Origin: Artocarpus heterophyllus
Lineage: Eukaryota > Streptophyta > Magnoliopsida > Rosales > Moraceae
Assembly (NCBI GenBank): GCA_025403435.1
Contig: CM046353.1
Span: forward strand, 13,688,836 to 13,752,835
DNA length: 64,000 bases
Reading direction: 5' to 3'
Shown here: positions 46,231-57,470 of the stretch, in pieces
How the letters are laid out: the number at the start of each line of letters is the position of its first letter
Position numbering within the stretch: position 1 is the stretch's first letter
Program-made: the position numbers and the translations under genes
The notes under the pieces: generated by a model
Database searches by the model: none
The model's input: only the letters and a program-made list of their open reading frames with translations
Told to the model about the DNA's origin: nothing

Positions 46231-48536
46231 TCTGTTTGGTCCGAAAGAAAAGTGGAAGGAAAAAAATGGTGAAAGAATTCGAGGATGAAAATTGGTAAAT
46301 GAAGGTGTTTGATTGGAGAGAAATTTGGATGAAAAGGTAAATGAGATGAAAAAACTACAACTATTATATTTTCTCCTCTTAAAATTAGACCGATTATTAA
46401 ATATAAAAGATTGTCAGTTGTATAATTGAAATAAAATTATCAAATTATCTATAAAATTATACAAAAAAATCTAGAAACTTTTTCTTGCAAACTTCACGAA
46501 TCTTTAGCACATTTCATGTTTTATTTTTCTTATTTCTTGACTGATTCTTTCCCTTACAAACCTCTACTAATCATTATACCTTCATCTTTATCATAAATTT
46601 CTCGTCTTTTTTGCAAAAAAGTTTATTTTTTGCAATTTCTATTGTTGGAGATTGATAAAGGCATGTAGTCCAAATTTATTTAAATTATTGTTAATTATGT
46701 GGTTGAATCTCTCTCTCCTTTTGAATTTATGTTTTATTATCTTCTTGAATTAAGGGAAAATGTTGAATTTTTCTTCTTCTTCTTTTTTTTTGTGAAAATT
46801 GAAAGTTTTACAAAACCCCAAGCGCTTTTTGCAAAAACAACCAAACATATTGTTGGTTTTCCAATCCAAGCATCACTCCCAGGTCAGTCTCCTTCTATTC
46901 TCTCAATCCATTCAATCTTTCTTTCGTTTTCTACATTATTTATACCATTTTTACCGAAGTTTCTAATCAGATTTTTTTTACAGGTATTTGTTCACCTTGT
47001 TGCCCTAGGAAATTTAATTTCACTTTGATTTTTTTCCTTTTGCTTCAACTAATTGTTTTTCTTTTTTTCTTCTTTGGAAGCAAGATCTTATTCATGTTTA
47101 GTGTCTATAAATCATGATTGAATGGATTGTTAATGCCTGTTGTCGTTTTTGTTTTTTTTTTTTTCAGTCATCAGTTTGATCGAATAGATTGTTAATGCTT
47201 GAGATTCAATTTTATGATAAATTAAGTGAACTTTTTCAAAAGATAGAGCTAACAGTGAGGCTGTTGCTAGTGTGAAAGAGAAAGTCCGACAATAGCATAG
47301 AAAAACTAGCTCTAATCAATCTGTGGGCATTGAGCAGTTTGATGAGGTAACTATTGATAGTGTTGAGTCATTCTCACCTCAAAATAATCCTTAAGTTGTA
47401 ACCGCATCAAAAAGTATGAAAAGAAAATCTTCCATGATTAACTCACTTGACATGCATATTCAAATGCTTCTATTTGGTATGAATAATGTAGTTGTTGCCA
47501 ACAGAGAAGGCAATGCTATTGCTTAAAAAGCACAGCCATGAATCTACGTATATGAAGAAGTTTATGCTAAATTGTTGGAGTTCCTGACAATATTCAATTG
47601 AATGCTTTTCTATTTTTAATCAAAAGTGCATCAAACAAGCGAGCTTTCTTTACAGTTCCAAGTCATCATCACTATGAATTGTTATTGAAGATGATGGACA
47701 ATAATAATGAAGACCAAAATTAATGCTATTTTTTTATTGGCAGGATTAGCTGCTATGTTAAGCTTTTTCTTTAATTTATTGGATTAGTAGTTATATTGAG
47801 GGTTTTTATTATTTTGTTGGATTAGTAGTTATGTTAAGGATTTTTTTTTTCTTTTTGTTGGATCCATTGTTATGCTAGTTTATTACTCTTTTTATCCTTA
47901 TTAGTCTTTTGATGTTTCTAATTTTGTTAATCATACATAGTATTTTGATACTTTTTTCTTATAGCCATCCAAGGTCTGAAACCATCAACACAAACGATAA
48001 AAACCTTGCATTAATTATCTATTTTGGAAGCACTGCTAGATCTCATTTGTTTCACGTTGTTCTTATCATTTAGTCTTGTACCTCTTCCTGATAAATAATT
48101 TTTTCATCAACATAACTTTTCATTTTCTTAAAAAAAATTAATAGATTTTATCTTGAGGAGAACTGCTTAAAGGCTTTGGGATGTGGGTTGACAGAGCAAA
48201 AATATTAAGAAGTGGCAAAGTAGTGTTGCTTGGGCTTTTGATCTTGCGTTGGAGCGGCAAGCAATAGTGCAATTTGACATTCCACCTATTTTACAAGTGG
48301 AGAATTGTATTGGTTGCATTGAGCAAAAAAGTAATTATATTAATTATAATTTTTCTATCATTTAGATTTTACTTTCAATACTAAACACATAGAGGTAAAT
48401 TCGTTTTTTTTTCCTCCCCATCATACCAAACAACTAAAAGAAAACTAAAATCCTTTCTTTCCTTTTAGTTTTCCATCCTTTATAATTTTCCTTTCTCTCT
48501 CATTTTCTTTCCTTCCTACCAAATAGAGGGCAAAAG
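46230..48536 (+). mobile_element. DNA transposon remnant with Myb/SANT-like accessory ORF
   Basis: The left end GCCTCTGTTTGGT and the reverse complement of the right end (GCCCTCTATTTGGT) form imperfect terminal inverted repeats, each followed by purine-rich GGAAGGAAA-type sequence. TAA flanks both ends (46,226-46,228 and 48,537-48,539, approximate), as PIF/Harbinger elements prefer. The interior contains a broken Myb/SANT-like protein, which PIF/Harbinger elements carry beside the transposase. No transposase is recognised. Confidence 0.5.
47247..47722 (+). pseudogene. Myb/SANT-like (PIF/Harbinger accessory) protein, C-terminal remnant
   Basis: In successive frames one reads EAVASVKEKVRQ, SVGIEQFDEVTIDSVESF and YVYEEVYAKLLE. 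The last stretch, VPDNIQLNAFLFLIKSA then NKRAFFTVP, ends at a TAA near 47,722. The linker and small helical C-terminal domain resemble those of Myb/SANT-like DNA-binding proteins. Several stops occur before the last segment, and the Myb domain itself is not seen. The family assignment comes from pattern recognition only. Confidence 0.5.
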
Positions 48537-48539
48537 TAA

Positions 48540-49563
48540 AATGGAAAGAGAATTATATTGATTTTGTATTCTCTGTCTACACTTGTTCTTCTAGGGTTTT
48601 TTTCCTCATTGTTGTGCGTTGTTGGCCCTCCCCTCTTGGGGCCTGAGTCTGAAGCCAGCCCTAAACTGGTTGCTGTTATTTCGGCCCCAAAAAAAAGGAT
48701 CTTTTGTTATTTAGTGTGCTGAAGTTATATTGGGCTTCGGATGGTGGGACTGTGCTCGAGATGGCCGAATCTAGGAGCCAGATTTGCTTTCCTGTGGTGG
48801 GTACGTGTGTAAAGAAAGGCAGGAAATTATATCAAATAACATACTTTTCAATCTTAATGTAAGAAAACAAATATTAAAGTATATTGTATTTCTATAATTT
48901 TGATTTTTTTAAACACTAAAATTTCCAATTTTAGCCCATCTTCTTCATCTCCTCTAAAAAAACTACATCTACTTTCTCTCTCCTCTTCCTCCTCTCTCCT
49001 CCTCTTTTCTCTCTAGCCCCAACGATATTCCGGCGACCTCCTATGACTCTAGCAACTTCTCCCGCCATGACTTCAGCGACCTCAAACGACTCTAGCCATG
49101 AATTCGGCGCCTCCCTCCACGACAATGACGTCTCCTTTTACGAGATCTTGTAGCTTCTCCGACAAAGTTCCTATGATCTTCATGGCCTCACAACTCTAGT
49201 AGGCTCTTACGATCTTGGCCTTGTGACTCTTGCAACTTCTCTAGTGCAGCTCGTGTGATCCTGGACTAGCGACTCCGATGCTCCTCCTTGCTCGACGGCT
49301 TCGACGAACAACTCTATGCATTTGGAAACAGACGAATGAGAGAGAAACGGGAAGGGAAACAGAGAGAGAAAGGAAGGAAGAAAAAAAGAAAATGTTAATA
49401 AATAATTTTTAATAATTAAACTGGGGTTATTTTGTAATTTAACTAGTTAAGAAATGTGTCTTTATGTCCTTTGGCCTATTTATTAACTTTATTTTAAAAT
49501 TGGGCTATTAATTTTTATTTTGTTATAAGTTTGGCCTATTTCTCTCCTTCTCCCTAAGAAGGC
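48540..49563. other. Intergenic, with CT-rich then GC-richer repeat-like DNA
   Basis: From about 48,940 to 49,320 the plus strand is CT-rich, with recurrent CATGACTTC, CGACCTC and GACTCTAGC words. It resembles the stretch at 2,400-2,640 and, more loosely, 57,780-58,260. This suggests a dispersed repeat rather than a gene; the minus-strand open frame at 48,931-49,125 is low-complexity. Confidence 0.4.
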
Positions 49564-49566
49564 TAA

Positions 49567-50507
49567 GGCCTTCTCTAACCCAGGCACTATTATAGTGCTC
49601 AGCGCCATTTTGGTGCAAAAATGGCCTCCAATCCTGCTTTAAACAACAACACCATTTTGGTGTTTACTACAGTATTGCACCATATTTGGTGCAACAATGT
49701 TTAGATAGTACATATTTTTTTTTCTTTTTTTGGGATTTAAAATCATTAAATTGACTTTAAATATTTATATAATTACTAATTTTTACCCCAAAATGCATAT
49801 TATTAAACAATTTTTCCCTAAATGTTTTTACATTGTTTAAAAATTATGTGCAATATGCAATTAAAAAAATAAAAACATCACAATGATAGCGTGCATTATT
49901 ATGCACAACAGAAGAGTCAAGGACGAGCATGATTTGGATGCACAAATTCAAGAGGTGATGGAAGCACCACGGGCAGAAGTTGAAATGGTGGTAGATGAAA
50001 ATACTCGGTTTCTTAAGTCCTTTGCTAGGCATAGACAAATTAGGGATAGAGATGCTCACATGGCCCTTCGCAATGCGTTAATTGATCATTTATGAGATGA
50101 ATATATAAATTCAAGAGAATAAGTGATTATCCATGTGTAATTTTATTTTCATATTTTTATTTAATGTAGTGTTTTCTACTTATTCGAATTAATGTAATTT
50201 GATTTTAAATTATAATCTTTAAGTAGAATATTTTTTTAAAATATAATTTTTTAACCATTTATTTTTTTTGTAGAGGCCAATTAAATTTATAATATTTATG
50301 TATTAATGTGAATATATAATTATTAAGAAATAATTGGTTAAATAGATTAATTGTTGGTAAATAAAAGGAAAGAATATACGATGAGTATTCCTTTTTATGT
50401 AACTTTTGATGTTATTGGGTTGGAGATTAACTTTGAGTTCGATGCTAAAATTGCACCATTTTGGTACAAAAACAACACCAAAATGGTCAAATATGTTGGA
50501 GATGGCC
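49567..50507 (+). mobile_element. PIF/Harbinger deletion derivative with TAA target duplication
   Basis: The left end GGCCTTCTCTAAC and the reverse complement of the right end (GGCCATCTCCAAC) are near-perfect inverted repeats. TAA stands immediately outside both (49,564-49,566 and 50,508-50,510). The 3-base TAA/TTA duplication and GGCC-type ends fit PIF/Harbinger. The 941-base body keeps only the end of the transposase. Subterminal CATTTTGGTG motifs recur near both ends. Confidence 0.85.
49883..50095 (+). pseudogene. Harbinger-type (DDE_Tnp_4/ALP1-like) transposase C-terminus
   Basis: The 70-residue frame begins IACIIMHNRRV and ends RHRQIRDRDAHMALRNALIDHL, a typical C-terminal signature of plant PIF/Harbinger and ALP1-like nucleases. 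The catalytic DDE core and N-terminus are absent, so it is a relic within a non-autonomous element. Confidence 0.85.
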
Positions 50508-50510
50508 TAA

Positions 50511-52579
50511 GGGGTGGTAGTTGCGAGGTGGGTTGCTATCTTCGCTGGGGTGGACAGACTAGCTGGATATGGGAGGTTAGGCTGCTCTCTGGTGGCAAGG
50601 GCAAATGCAGAGGAAGGTTGATTGATGCCACTGGCTAAGTGAGTGTCTCTCTCCATCAGAGTGAATAGGGTGACTGAATCCAAGAAAGATGGCATCTTTC
50701 TAGTGGCGAGGGCAAGTGCAAAGAAAGGTCATGAGTTGTGGTGGAAGAGGGGATGGCGGAGGAGTTTGACAAAGGGCTCGGTTTTGTGCTTGAGGCAGCA
50801 TTGTCTTCACTCTATGTGGTTTGGCAACGCCTTTTAGATTTGACATGATGGGTCATGGTTGGTGGTTTTCGGCTTTGTGGGGTTAACTTGCATCATCAAA
50901 CTTGAAATTTCCTTTATGTTTTCTTTTATTGTTCAATGAAGGCATTGATGTTTCTGCCTTAGTTTTTTTTTAACTTTAATTATGTTTAGGTAGTAATAAT
51001 GAAGGTGGTTTTCCCACTTTTGAGTTTTGGTATGTGTCCACTAAAAATAAGTGTAGACAGGCGTTTGATTCCAACAAAAGGTTTCTCTTGACAGCGTGAA
51101 TGGTCTTCCTAGTGCTACCAAGTCTTTCTCTTTTATCGATTGAAAAAAATCATCAATTGTAGGGGCCTTGTCAAAAGGAGCATTAGATGTACATGATTCT
51201 AGTGCGTTAAGCTACTTTCTTGTCATTGAACCTTAGGTGTACTTTCTTCCGTTGAGCTTCATCAAACTTTACTAGTAGATTTGGTCTCATTGAAGGGCTT
51301 GTTCTTATGTATTATGGGGTCTTGTTGTTTTTTGTTTGGTGTAACTCTTTATTAAGTTGAATGAAATTTCCTTAACAAAAAAAGAGTAAATTCCAATAAA
51401 TTAAATATGAAAAAATCATAATCATTAGTATCTGTATGAGAAAACATAATAATGAATATACATAGAAAACAAATAAAAAAAAATCTCAAAACCAAGTTGA
51501 AACTCCTACAATAGCAAATGGAATTTAAAAATTTTAAACTAAAACGGTTAGAGTAAATAGTTTAGATGGTTAGTTATCAGTTGAGAACAAGTGTTATGGT
51601 TGTATTGCGCAGGTTAGTTGAGCAACAAATTCTATCACAAATGTAAAAATACGAGTTAGGTATTTAAGAAAACTTGTATGGTAAAGTTTCAATTAATGAA
51701 AAGTTCAGTTAAAGTTTGAGAAATATTTTCTCTTAGCTTCTTTCTCTTTCTTTTAGATTCTTTCAATTTTTTTCCAGGTTTAAAATTCTAACACTAACAA
51801 TGCAAAATAAAATTTCTAAAAATTCAGAAACTAAAACCTAAAAGCACAATTTTGTTTTTATCTATTCCCCCCATGCCTCGATCTTTTTAAGCATTGTAAT
51901 TTACAAAAACTTGGTTATGGTTATAAGTAGTTCTTTTTTTATTTTTATCTTTTATAAAGTTTTCTCATTCCATCCCATCCTAATTTGGGGGTTAAATTAA
52001 ACACCATGCCTGCCTTCACTGACGTACAATATTCCCATAAGTAAGGTAGGTACTTGTGAAATATAATTTAACATGATAAAATTACAATACTTAAAAAAAA
52101 ATTATGAATGAAAGAAAAGTGTAAAATATGAAAAGATAAATAACTCATTTTTTATTTACAAAGAGCATGATTATTTTTGAAAATGTCCCTTATACTGTGT
52201 CACTTAAGTTAGATTGGCGAAAATGCATCTATTTATACTAAAACTTTTTCCTTAAAGTACATAAATAAAAATAAAGAGGCTTAAAGTTTAGAGGTGCAGG
52301 AGATTAAATTATAAAATCACAAATTTTTAAAACTTGTTTTAAAAAAAAAACTCAATGGAAGCGGTCATCCTTACTCGTCCTCAAGTAGTTCCATCACTAA
52401 TTCTAAGTCTTCATTTGCAAAACAAACAAAAGTTTACAGAGTAGGCATTACTGCTAATGGGGACAACGTTCATCAGTATTAAGTGGTGCATTTTGAAATT
52501 TGGGGCCAATTGTCGTAAGTGACATTGGCGGTGTTTGGTTCGTAGATTTATTTGAACCCATGACTACATTTCTATCAGG
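50511..52579. other. Intergenic region, repeat-derived
   Basis: No gene is supported. The open frames at 50,351-50,837 have no recognisable domain. The stretch ending with TTAATTGA-poor, A-rich sequence at about 51,300-51,390 looks like a LINE-type 3' end (TTCCTTAACAAAAAAAG). The rest is AT-rich. Confidence 0.4.
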
Positions 52580-52584
52580 TGTTT
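52580..52584. repeat. Target-site duplication of Copia-D, left copy
   Basis: TGTTT directly precedes the left LTR and recurs at 57,466-57,470 directly after the right LTR. Confidence 0.88.
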
Positions 52585-52837
52585 TGTTGAAACTAGAATC
52601 AAGTTTCAAGCAAAAAAAATGCAATGAAATTGGAGAGAAATTGGATACTGTTTCATTTCTTGTGTTATCTGAATACAATGGCTTCATCACTTTATACATG
52701 TGAATTAAGAGTATGCACACTAACCGACTTAACTAATTAACTTACCATAAGTCAAATAACTAATTACTAACAGATTACTTAACAAATTTGTAACAGACTT
52801 TTGTAACCAACAAGTTAGCTATTTACAGATTCTAAAA
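52585..52837 (-). repeat. Copia-D 3' LTR
   Basis: The 253-base LTR reads TTTTAGAATC...TTTCAACA on the minus strand, so it starts with TT rather than the usual TG. It is nearly identical to the right-hand copy, with an extra short block (about 11 bases) around the TTACTAACAGATTAC region. Confidence 0.9.
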
Positions 52838-52859
52838 CTCTCCCTCAAGGTGGACTATA

Positions 52860-54330
52860 AAGATCCTTTATAGCCATCTTGGATAACAAAGGAAACAATA
52901 AGGAAACAATAAGGATGGAGGAAGAGGTTTAGTAAAAACATCTGCAAGTTGGTGTTGTGAGTGAATGGGCAGAAGTTTGATGCTACTGTCAACGACCTTG
53001 TCACGAACAAAATGGCAATTGATTTCGATTTGCTTGGTACGTTCATGGAAGGTATAATTAGAGGCAATGTGAAGGGCAGCTTGGTTATCACAAAAAAGAA
53101 GGGTTGGTTTGGATGTATCGAGGTTGAAGTCTTGTAACAAGTATTGTAACCAGGTCAAATCACTTGTGGTGGTAGCCAAAGCTTGATATTTAGCTTTTGC
53201 TGATGAACGTGAAATGGTGCTTTGTTTCTTGGCTTTCCAGGAGACTAAAAAGTCACCAAAAAAGATGCAAAAGCCAACGGTGGATTTTCCAGAGTCCAGG
53301 CAAGAACCCCAATCAGCATCAGAAAAGGCTTTGAGTTGTTATGAAGATGAAGCAAAAAAGAACAAACCCATTACCAGGAGTGGATTTGAGGTAATGTAGA
53401 AGATGATGAACAGCCTGTAGGTGAGGAAGGCGAGGTTGGGATAAACATTGATTGAGTTTATGGACTGTATATGTGATGTCTGGTCGAGATAAGGTCAGGT
53501 ATAAAAGTCTGCCAATAAGTCTTTGATATTGTGAGATGTCAGGAAGGGGGTCATCATTTGACGCACTGAGTTTAGAATTAGGATCCATGGGAATTGAGGC
53601 AGGTTTGGAACCCAAAAATCCTGTCTTCAAGAAGTTGTAAAGTGTAATGGCACTAGGAAAGGACAATTCCTTGCGTGGAGCATGAAATCTCAAGACCAAG
53701 AAAATACTTGAGCTTACCAAGATCTTTGAGTCTGAACTGTTTATGCAAAAATGAATTAAGGGCAGTAATGATTTCAAGTGAAGGACCAGCAATGATGATG
53801 TCATCAAACATAAACTAAGAGTGCCACAAATGAAAAACTAGTCCCTTTGGCAATTAAAGAATAACCGGATTTGGACTGAGTAAAACCATATTGAATAAGG
53901 GAGCTGGTTATCTTGGAGTTCAATTGCCTAGAAGCTTGTTTTAGTCTATAGATAGATTTGTTAAGTTTGCAAACAAGCTTACCTTTTTGTGAAAGATCCT
54001 CCCCCCTAAGTTGATATCCGAGAGGAAGATCCTTGTATACTTCCTCAAACAAATCCCCATTTAAAAAGGTATTATTAATATCAAGCTGCATCAAGTGCCA
54101 TGATTGATTGGCAGCAAGAGCTAAGAAAACTTAACAATGACTAGCTTTGCCACAGGTGAGAAGGTCTCAATAAAATCTACACCTTCTTGTTGTGTGTAAC
54201 CTTTAGCAACCAAGTGAGCTTTATCAATGGAACCATCAGCTTGATACTTGATTTTATAAACAAACTTATAGCCAACAGTGTGTTTGTCTTGAGGTAGAGG
54301 GCAAACGGACCAAGTATTGTTAAGTTCCAA
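52860..54330 (-). pseudogene. Copia-D reverse transcriptase and RNase H
   Basis: From high to low coordinates the order is as follows. [26 protein letters not shown] and [14 protein letters not shown] lie at 54,330-54,124. [22 protein letters not shown] lies at 54,094 onward. The Tyr-Val-Asp-Asp motif is split by one extra base at 53,805-53,807. GRLLYLTLSRPDITYTVHKLNQ lies near 53,500. RNase H follows with LLFCDNQAALHIASN (about 53,090) and LADVFTKPLP (about 52,925). Confidence 0.9.
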
Positions 54331-55989
54331 AGAACTAATTTTGCTTGCATAACATCACGCCAATGAGAAAATTTAACTACTTGGTGGTAGAACTGAGGCT
54401 CAAATTAGGAAGAAACATTGAGCACAAAGTGTTTATGAGAAGGTGAAAGGGAAGTATAGGAAAGATATTGTGATAAAGGATATAAGATGTTAGGTGTGTC
54501 AAGGGCAGTGGTGTATGAACATCTCAACAGATTGCAATGGAAATCTCAAAGATAAGAAGGGGATTTAATGGGGCGAGAAGACCTTTTTAATGAAGTGTGA
54601 GCTGTAGTTAAGGAAGAGGGTGGTTGTTCTTGCATGGTGGACGATAACTGAGGTGATGAAACAGTGGATAAAGGCTTAGGGGGGATTTCGAATAAAATCA
54701 AAAGGAGGCTTTGAAAGTATGAGGTCAGGGAATGGATCTGCTAAGGAATCTGCAGAAGTTATTGAATGAAAAGGAAATACTTCCTAGTGGAATTTAACAT
54801 CATGGGAAATGAAGACTTATTTATATTCAATATCTAACAACTTATAACCTTTGATGCCAGGGGGATAACCAAGGAAGACACATGCCAGAGCCCTTGGATG
54901 AAATTTTGTGTGATTGGAAGATAAGGTTGAGGCAAAAGATAAGCAACCAAAGACTTTGAAAAGAGAATAGTCCACTTTGGACTAGTGAAGGACTTCAAAG
55001 GGTGTCTTATTGTGCAGTAAAGGTGAAGGTGTGCAATTGATCAAAAAAGTGTTAGTTAAAACACATCAATTCCAGTAACAAAGAGGAATTCTGGATTGAA
55101 AGTCTAGAGCTTGAGCAACATTTAATAGATGTTGATGTTTTCTCTCCGCAACTGAGATCTGCTAAGGAATGTCCATATAGGAAAACTGATGTAGTACACC
55201 ATGTTGATTAAAAAAATCAACAAAGGCAAGTTCCTTAGCATTGTCTAATCTGAAACTTTTAATTTGCGAAGAATAATAGCCACATTAGATTTTTGTATAA
55301 GCATAAAACCTAAGTGAATCGAGTGCAATCATCAACCAAGGATAGAAAATATCGAGAACCATTATAAGCAGTAATATGATAAGGCCCCCAAATGTCATAA
55401 TGAATCAAGTCAAATGGAAAATTTGACCAATGATTGTTTGATACAAAAGGTAAGCGCCGTTGTTTGGCTAATGGAGCTACAGTTGATGCTGTAAAAGATC
55501 TAATCTTTTTGAGGAAGGATGTCCAAGGCGATTATGCCAAACACGTGCAAAGACAGCGTTGATGTGAGCAAGAAAAGAGGTAGTCCAAGAATTATTATCA
55601 AGGATGTATAGATTGTTGATTTTGTTACCCCTGCCAATCGTCATCTTAGTGTTGATGTCCTAAATGGTGAAGTAGTTAGGAAAGAAAGCCACTGTAAGTT
55701 GTGAATCAATGGTAAAGCACTCACAGATAGAAGGTTAAACTTGAATTGGGGAACAAACATAACATCCTTGAGAATAATTCCTGAATGGAGTCTAATGTCA
55801 CCATTGGAAGTCACATTAATACTTGTACGATTGGGCAAATGGACAGTGGAATTCTTAAGAGGTTTCAAGTTCGTAAAGGCATGGACATTTGAACAAATGT
55901 GTCTAGAAGCACCTGAATCAATGATCCAAAAATTTGGACAAGATAAGACATTATCTCGTGAGATAGAAAAACAAGCACCTATTGAATAG
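54331..55989 (-). pseudogene. Copia-D protease and integrase
   Basis: The protease motif NFWIIDSGASRHICS is near 55,925, with PQFKFNLLSVSAL further on (about 55,735). The pre-integrase zinc region WHNRLGHPSSKRLDLLQ follows near 55,535. The integrase start FDLIHYDIWGPYHITAYNGSRYF lies near 55,410. Stops and frameshifts follow, and the stretch 55,300-54,400 is poorly preserved. Confidence 0.8.
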
Positions 55990-57120
55990 GAAGCATTGTT
56001 GTTGCCTGGTTAGTCTACATTGGTATTGGGAATTGACATGTGAGATGAGAGTAAATTCATCAACTACTGATATTAAGCAGTGTTGAGATTTGAAGAAAAT
56101 CTCCCACATTGTCATGTTCCTTGTTGTCATTGTATAGAGTGAAGGACTTGTCAATAACTTGATTAACCACCACATTAGGCATACTTGGTAATGGATGCAA
56201 GTTTCTTAGATGTGGTTTGTAACCAGGTGGATAGCCTTGAAGCTTGTAACATCGTTCAATAGTATGACCATGAAAGTTACAAGGTGTACAAAATGGCCTA
56301 TCTTTCCTCTGATTTCTCTAAGCCCTAAAGCTTGGAACAACAGTCTTCTTGGAAGGATAAGCCTTCACAGTAAAGGCCATGCTGTTGCTAGGATTAAGAA
56401 CCATAGGCGTGCTAATGGTCCTCTGACATTCTTCTTGAGAGATTAAGGAAAAAACTTTGTTTATGGGTGGTAAAGGATCCATTATTAGGATCTAGCTCCT
56501 AACCTATGCAAAGGACTCATGCAAGCCTATGAGGAAAGTCATGATGTACTCCATTTGATGACATGAGTTCAATTCTTTCACACCCCCAAAGGTACATTTG
56601 CCACAATTACAAACAGGCCTAAAATTGCTTAATTCTTCCCAGATCGTTTTCAATTTTGTGAAATACACACTCATAGAAGTCTGATCTTGAGTATGATTGA
56701 TCAATTCACGACGGAGTTGAAAGATGCGAGGTCTATTACTTTATTGAAAAAGTTCCTTAAGATCTAACCAGATCTCATAGGCAAAGCCAAAAAATAGTAT
56801 GCTTGTTGAAATCTCCTTGGAGACAGAATTCAAAATCCAAGAAATGACCATATTGTTGTTTTGAGTCCAAGAATTGAAAAGATTTAGATCAGTACCGTCT
56901 AGTTTCTAGATGGAACCATCGATGAAGCTGATCTTATTTTTGACAAAAAGGGCAATCCTCATCGCACGGCTCCAGGAGGCATAGTTGTCCCTGTGAGATG
57001 CTATGAAACAAAAGTAAGACCAGAGCTGTCGGAACGATGAAGGAAGTAAGGGCTTAATGGATCATCAATGCCAGATTTGCCAGTGGAGGCGATCGAGTCA
57101 GCAGATCGTGAAGCTTCCAT
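55990..57120 (-). pseudogene. Copia-D gag
   Basis: The start at 57,120 gives MEASRSADSIASTGKSG and then a copia gag domain: DDPLSPYFLHRSD, a one-base shift near LTGDNYASWSRAM, LINHTQDQTSMSVYFTKLKTIWEEL, and NSCHQMEYIMTFLIGLHESFA to 56,504. A knuckle-like CNFHGHTIERCYKLQGYPPGY lies near 56,280. The upstream RT-type purine and primer sites agree with this strand. Confidence 0.85.
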
Positions 57121-57223
57121 GATGAAAGGAAGGAATAAACGAAAAAAGTGAATGGCGTGAATAAGGAACTGTTTCAAAAATGATGAAGAAAAGAGAAAGT
57201 AGCAAAAATTTCATCTGATACCA

Positions 57224-57465
57224 TGTTGAAACTAGAATCGAGTTTCAAGCGAAAGAAACACAATTAAATTGGAGAGAAATTGGACACTGTTTCATTTCTT
57301 GTGTTATCTAAATACAATGGCTTCATCAGTTTATACATGTGAACTAAGAATATGCACTCTAACCGACTTAGCTAATTAACTTACCGCAAGTCAACTAACT
57401 GATTACTTAACAAATTTGTAACAGACTTTTGTAACCAACTAGTTAACTATTTATAGATTCTAAAA
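57224..57465 (-). repeat. Copia-D 5' LTR
   Basis: This 242-base copy also begins TTTTAGAATC and ends TTTCAACA on the minus strand. The primer-binding site TGGTATCAGA follows directly (57,223 downward). Confidence 0.9.
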
Positions 57466-57470
57466 TGTTT

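Larger units (their letters stand above)
52585..57465 (-). mobile_element. Copia-D: minus-strand copia retrotransposon with short LTRs
   Basis: Direct LTRs at 52,585-52,837 and 57,224-57,465 and a TGTTT duplication bound a 4.9-kb element. On the minus strand gag, zinc knuckle, protease, integrase, RT and RNase H appear in copia order. The primer-binding site TGGTATCAGA follows the right-hand LTR and a purine tract (GAGGGAGAG) precedes the left-hand one. It is broken by several frameshifts. Confidence 0.93.

Noticed and set aside
48931..49125. Minus-strand 64-codon frame
   Set aside because: Arg/Glu-rich translation of a CT-rich tract; no domain.
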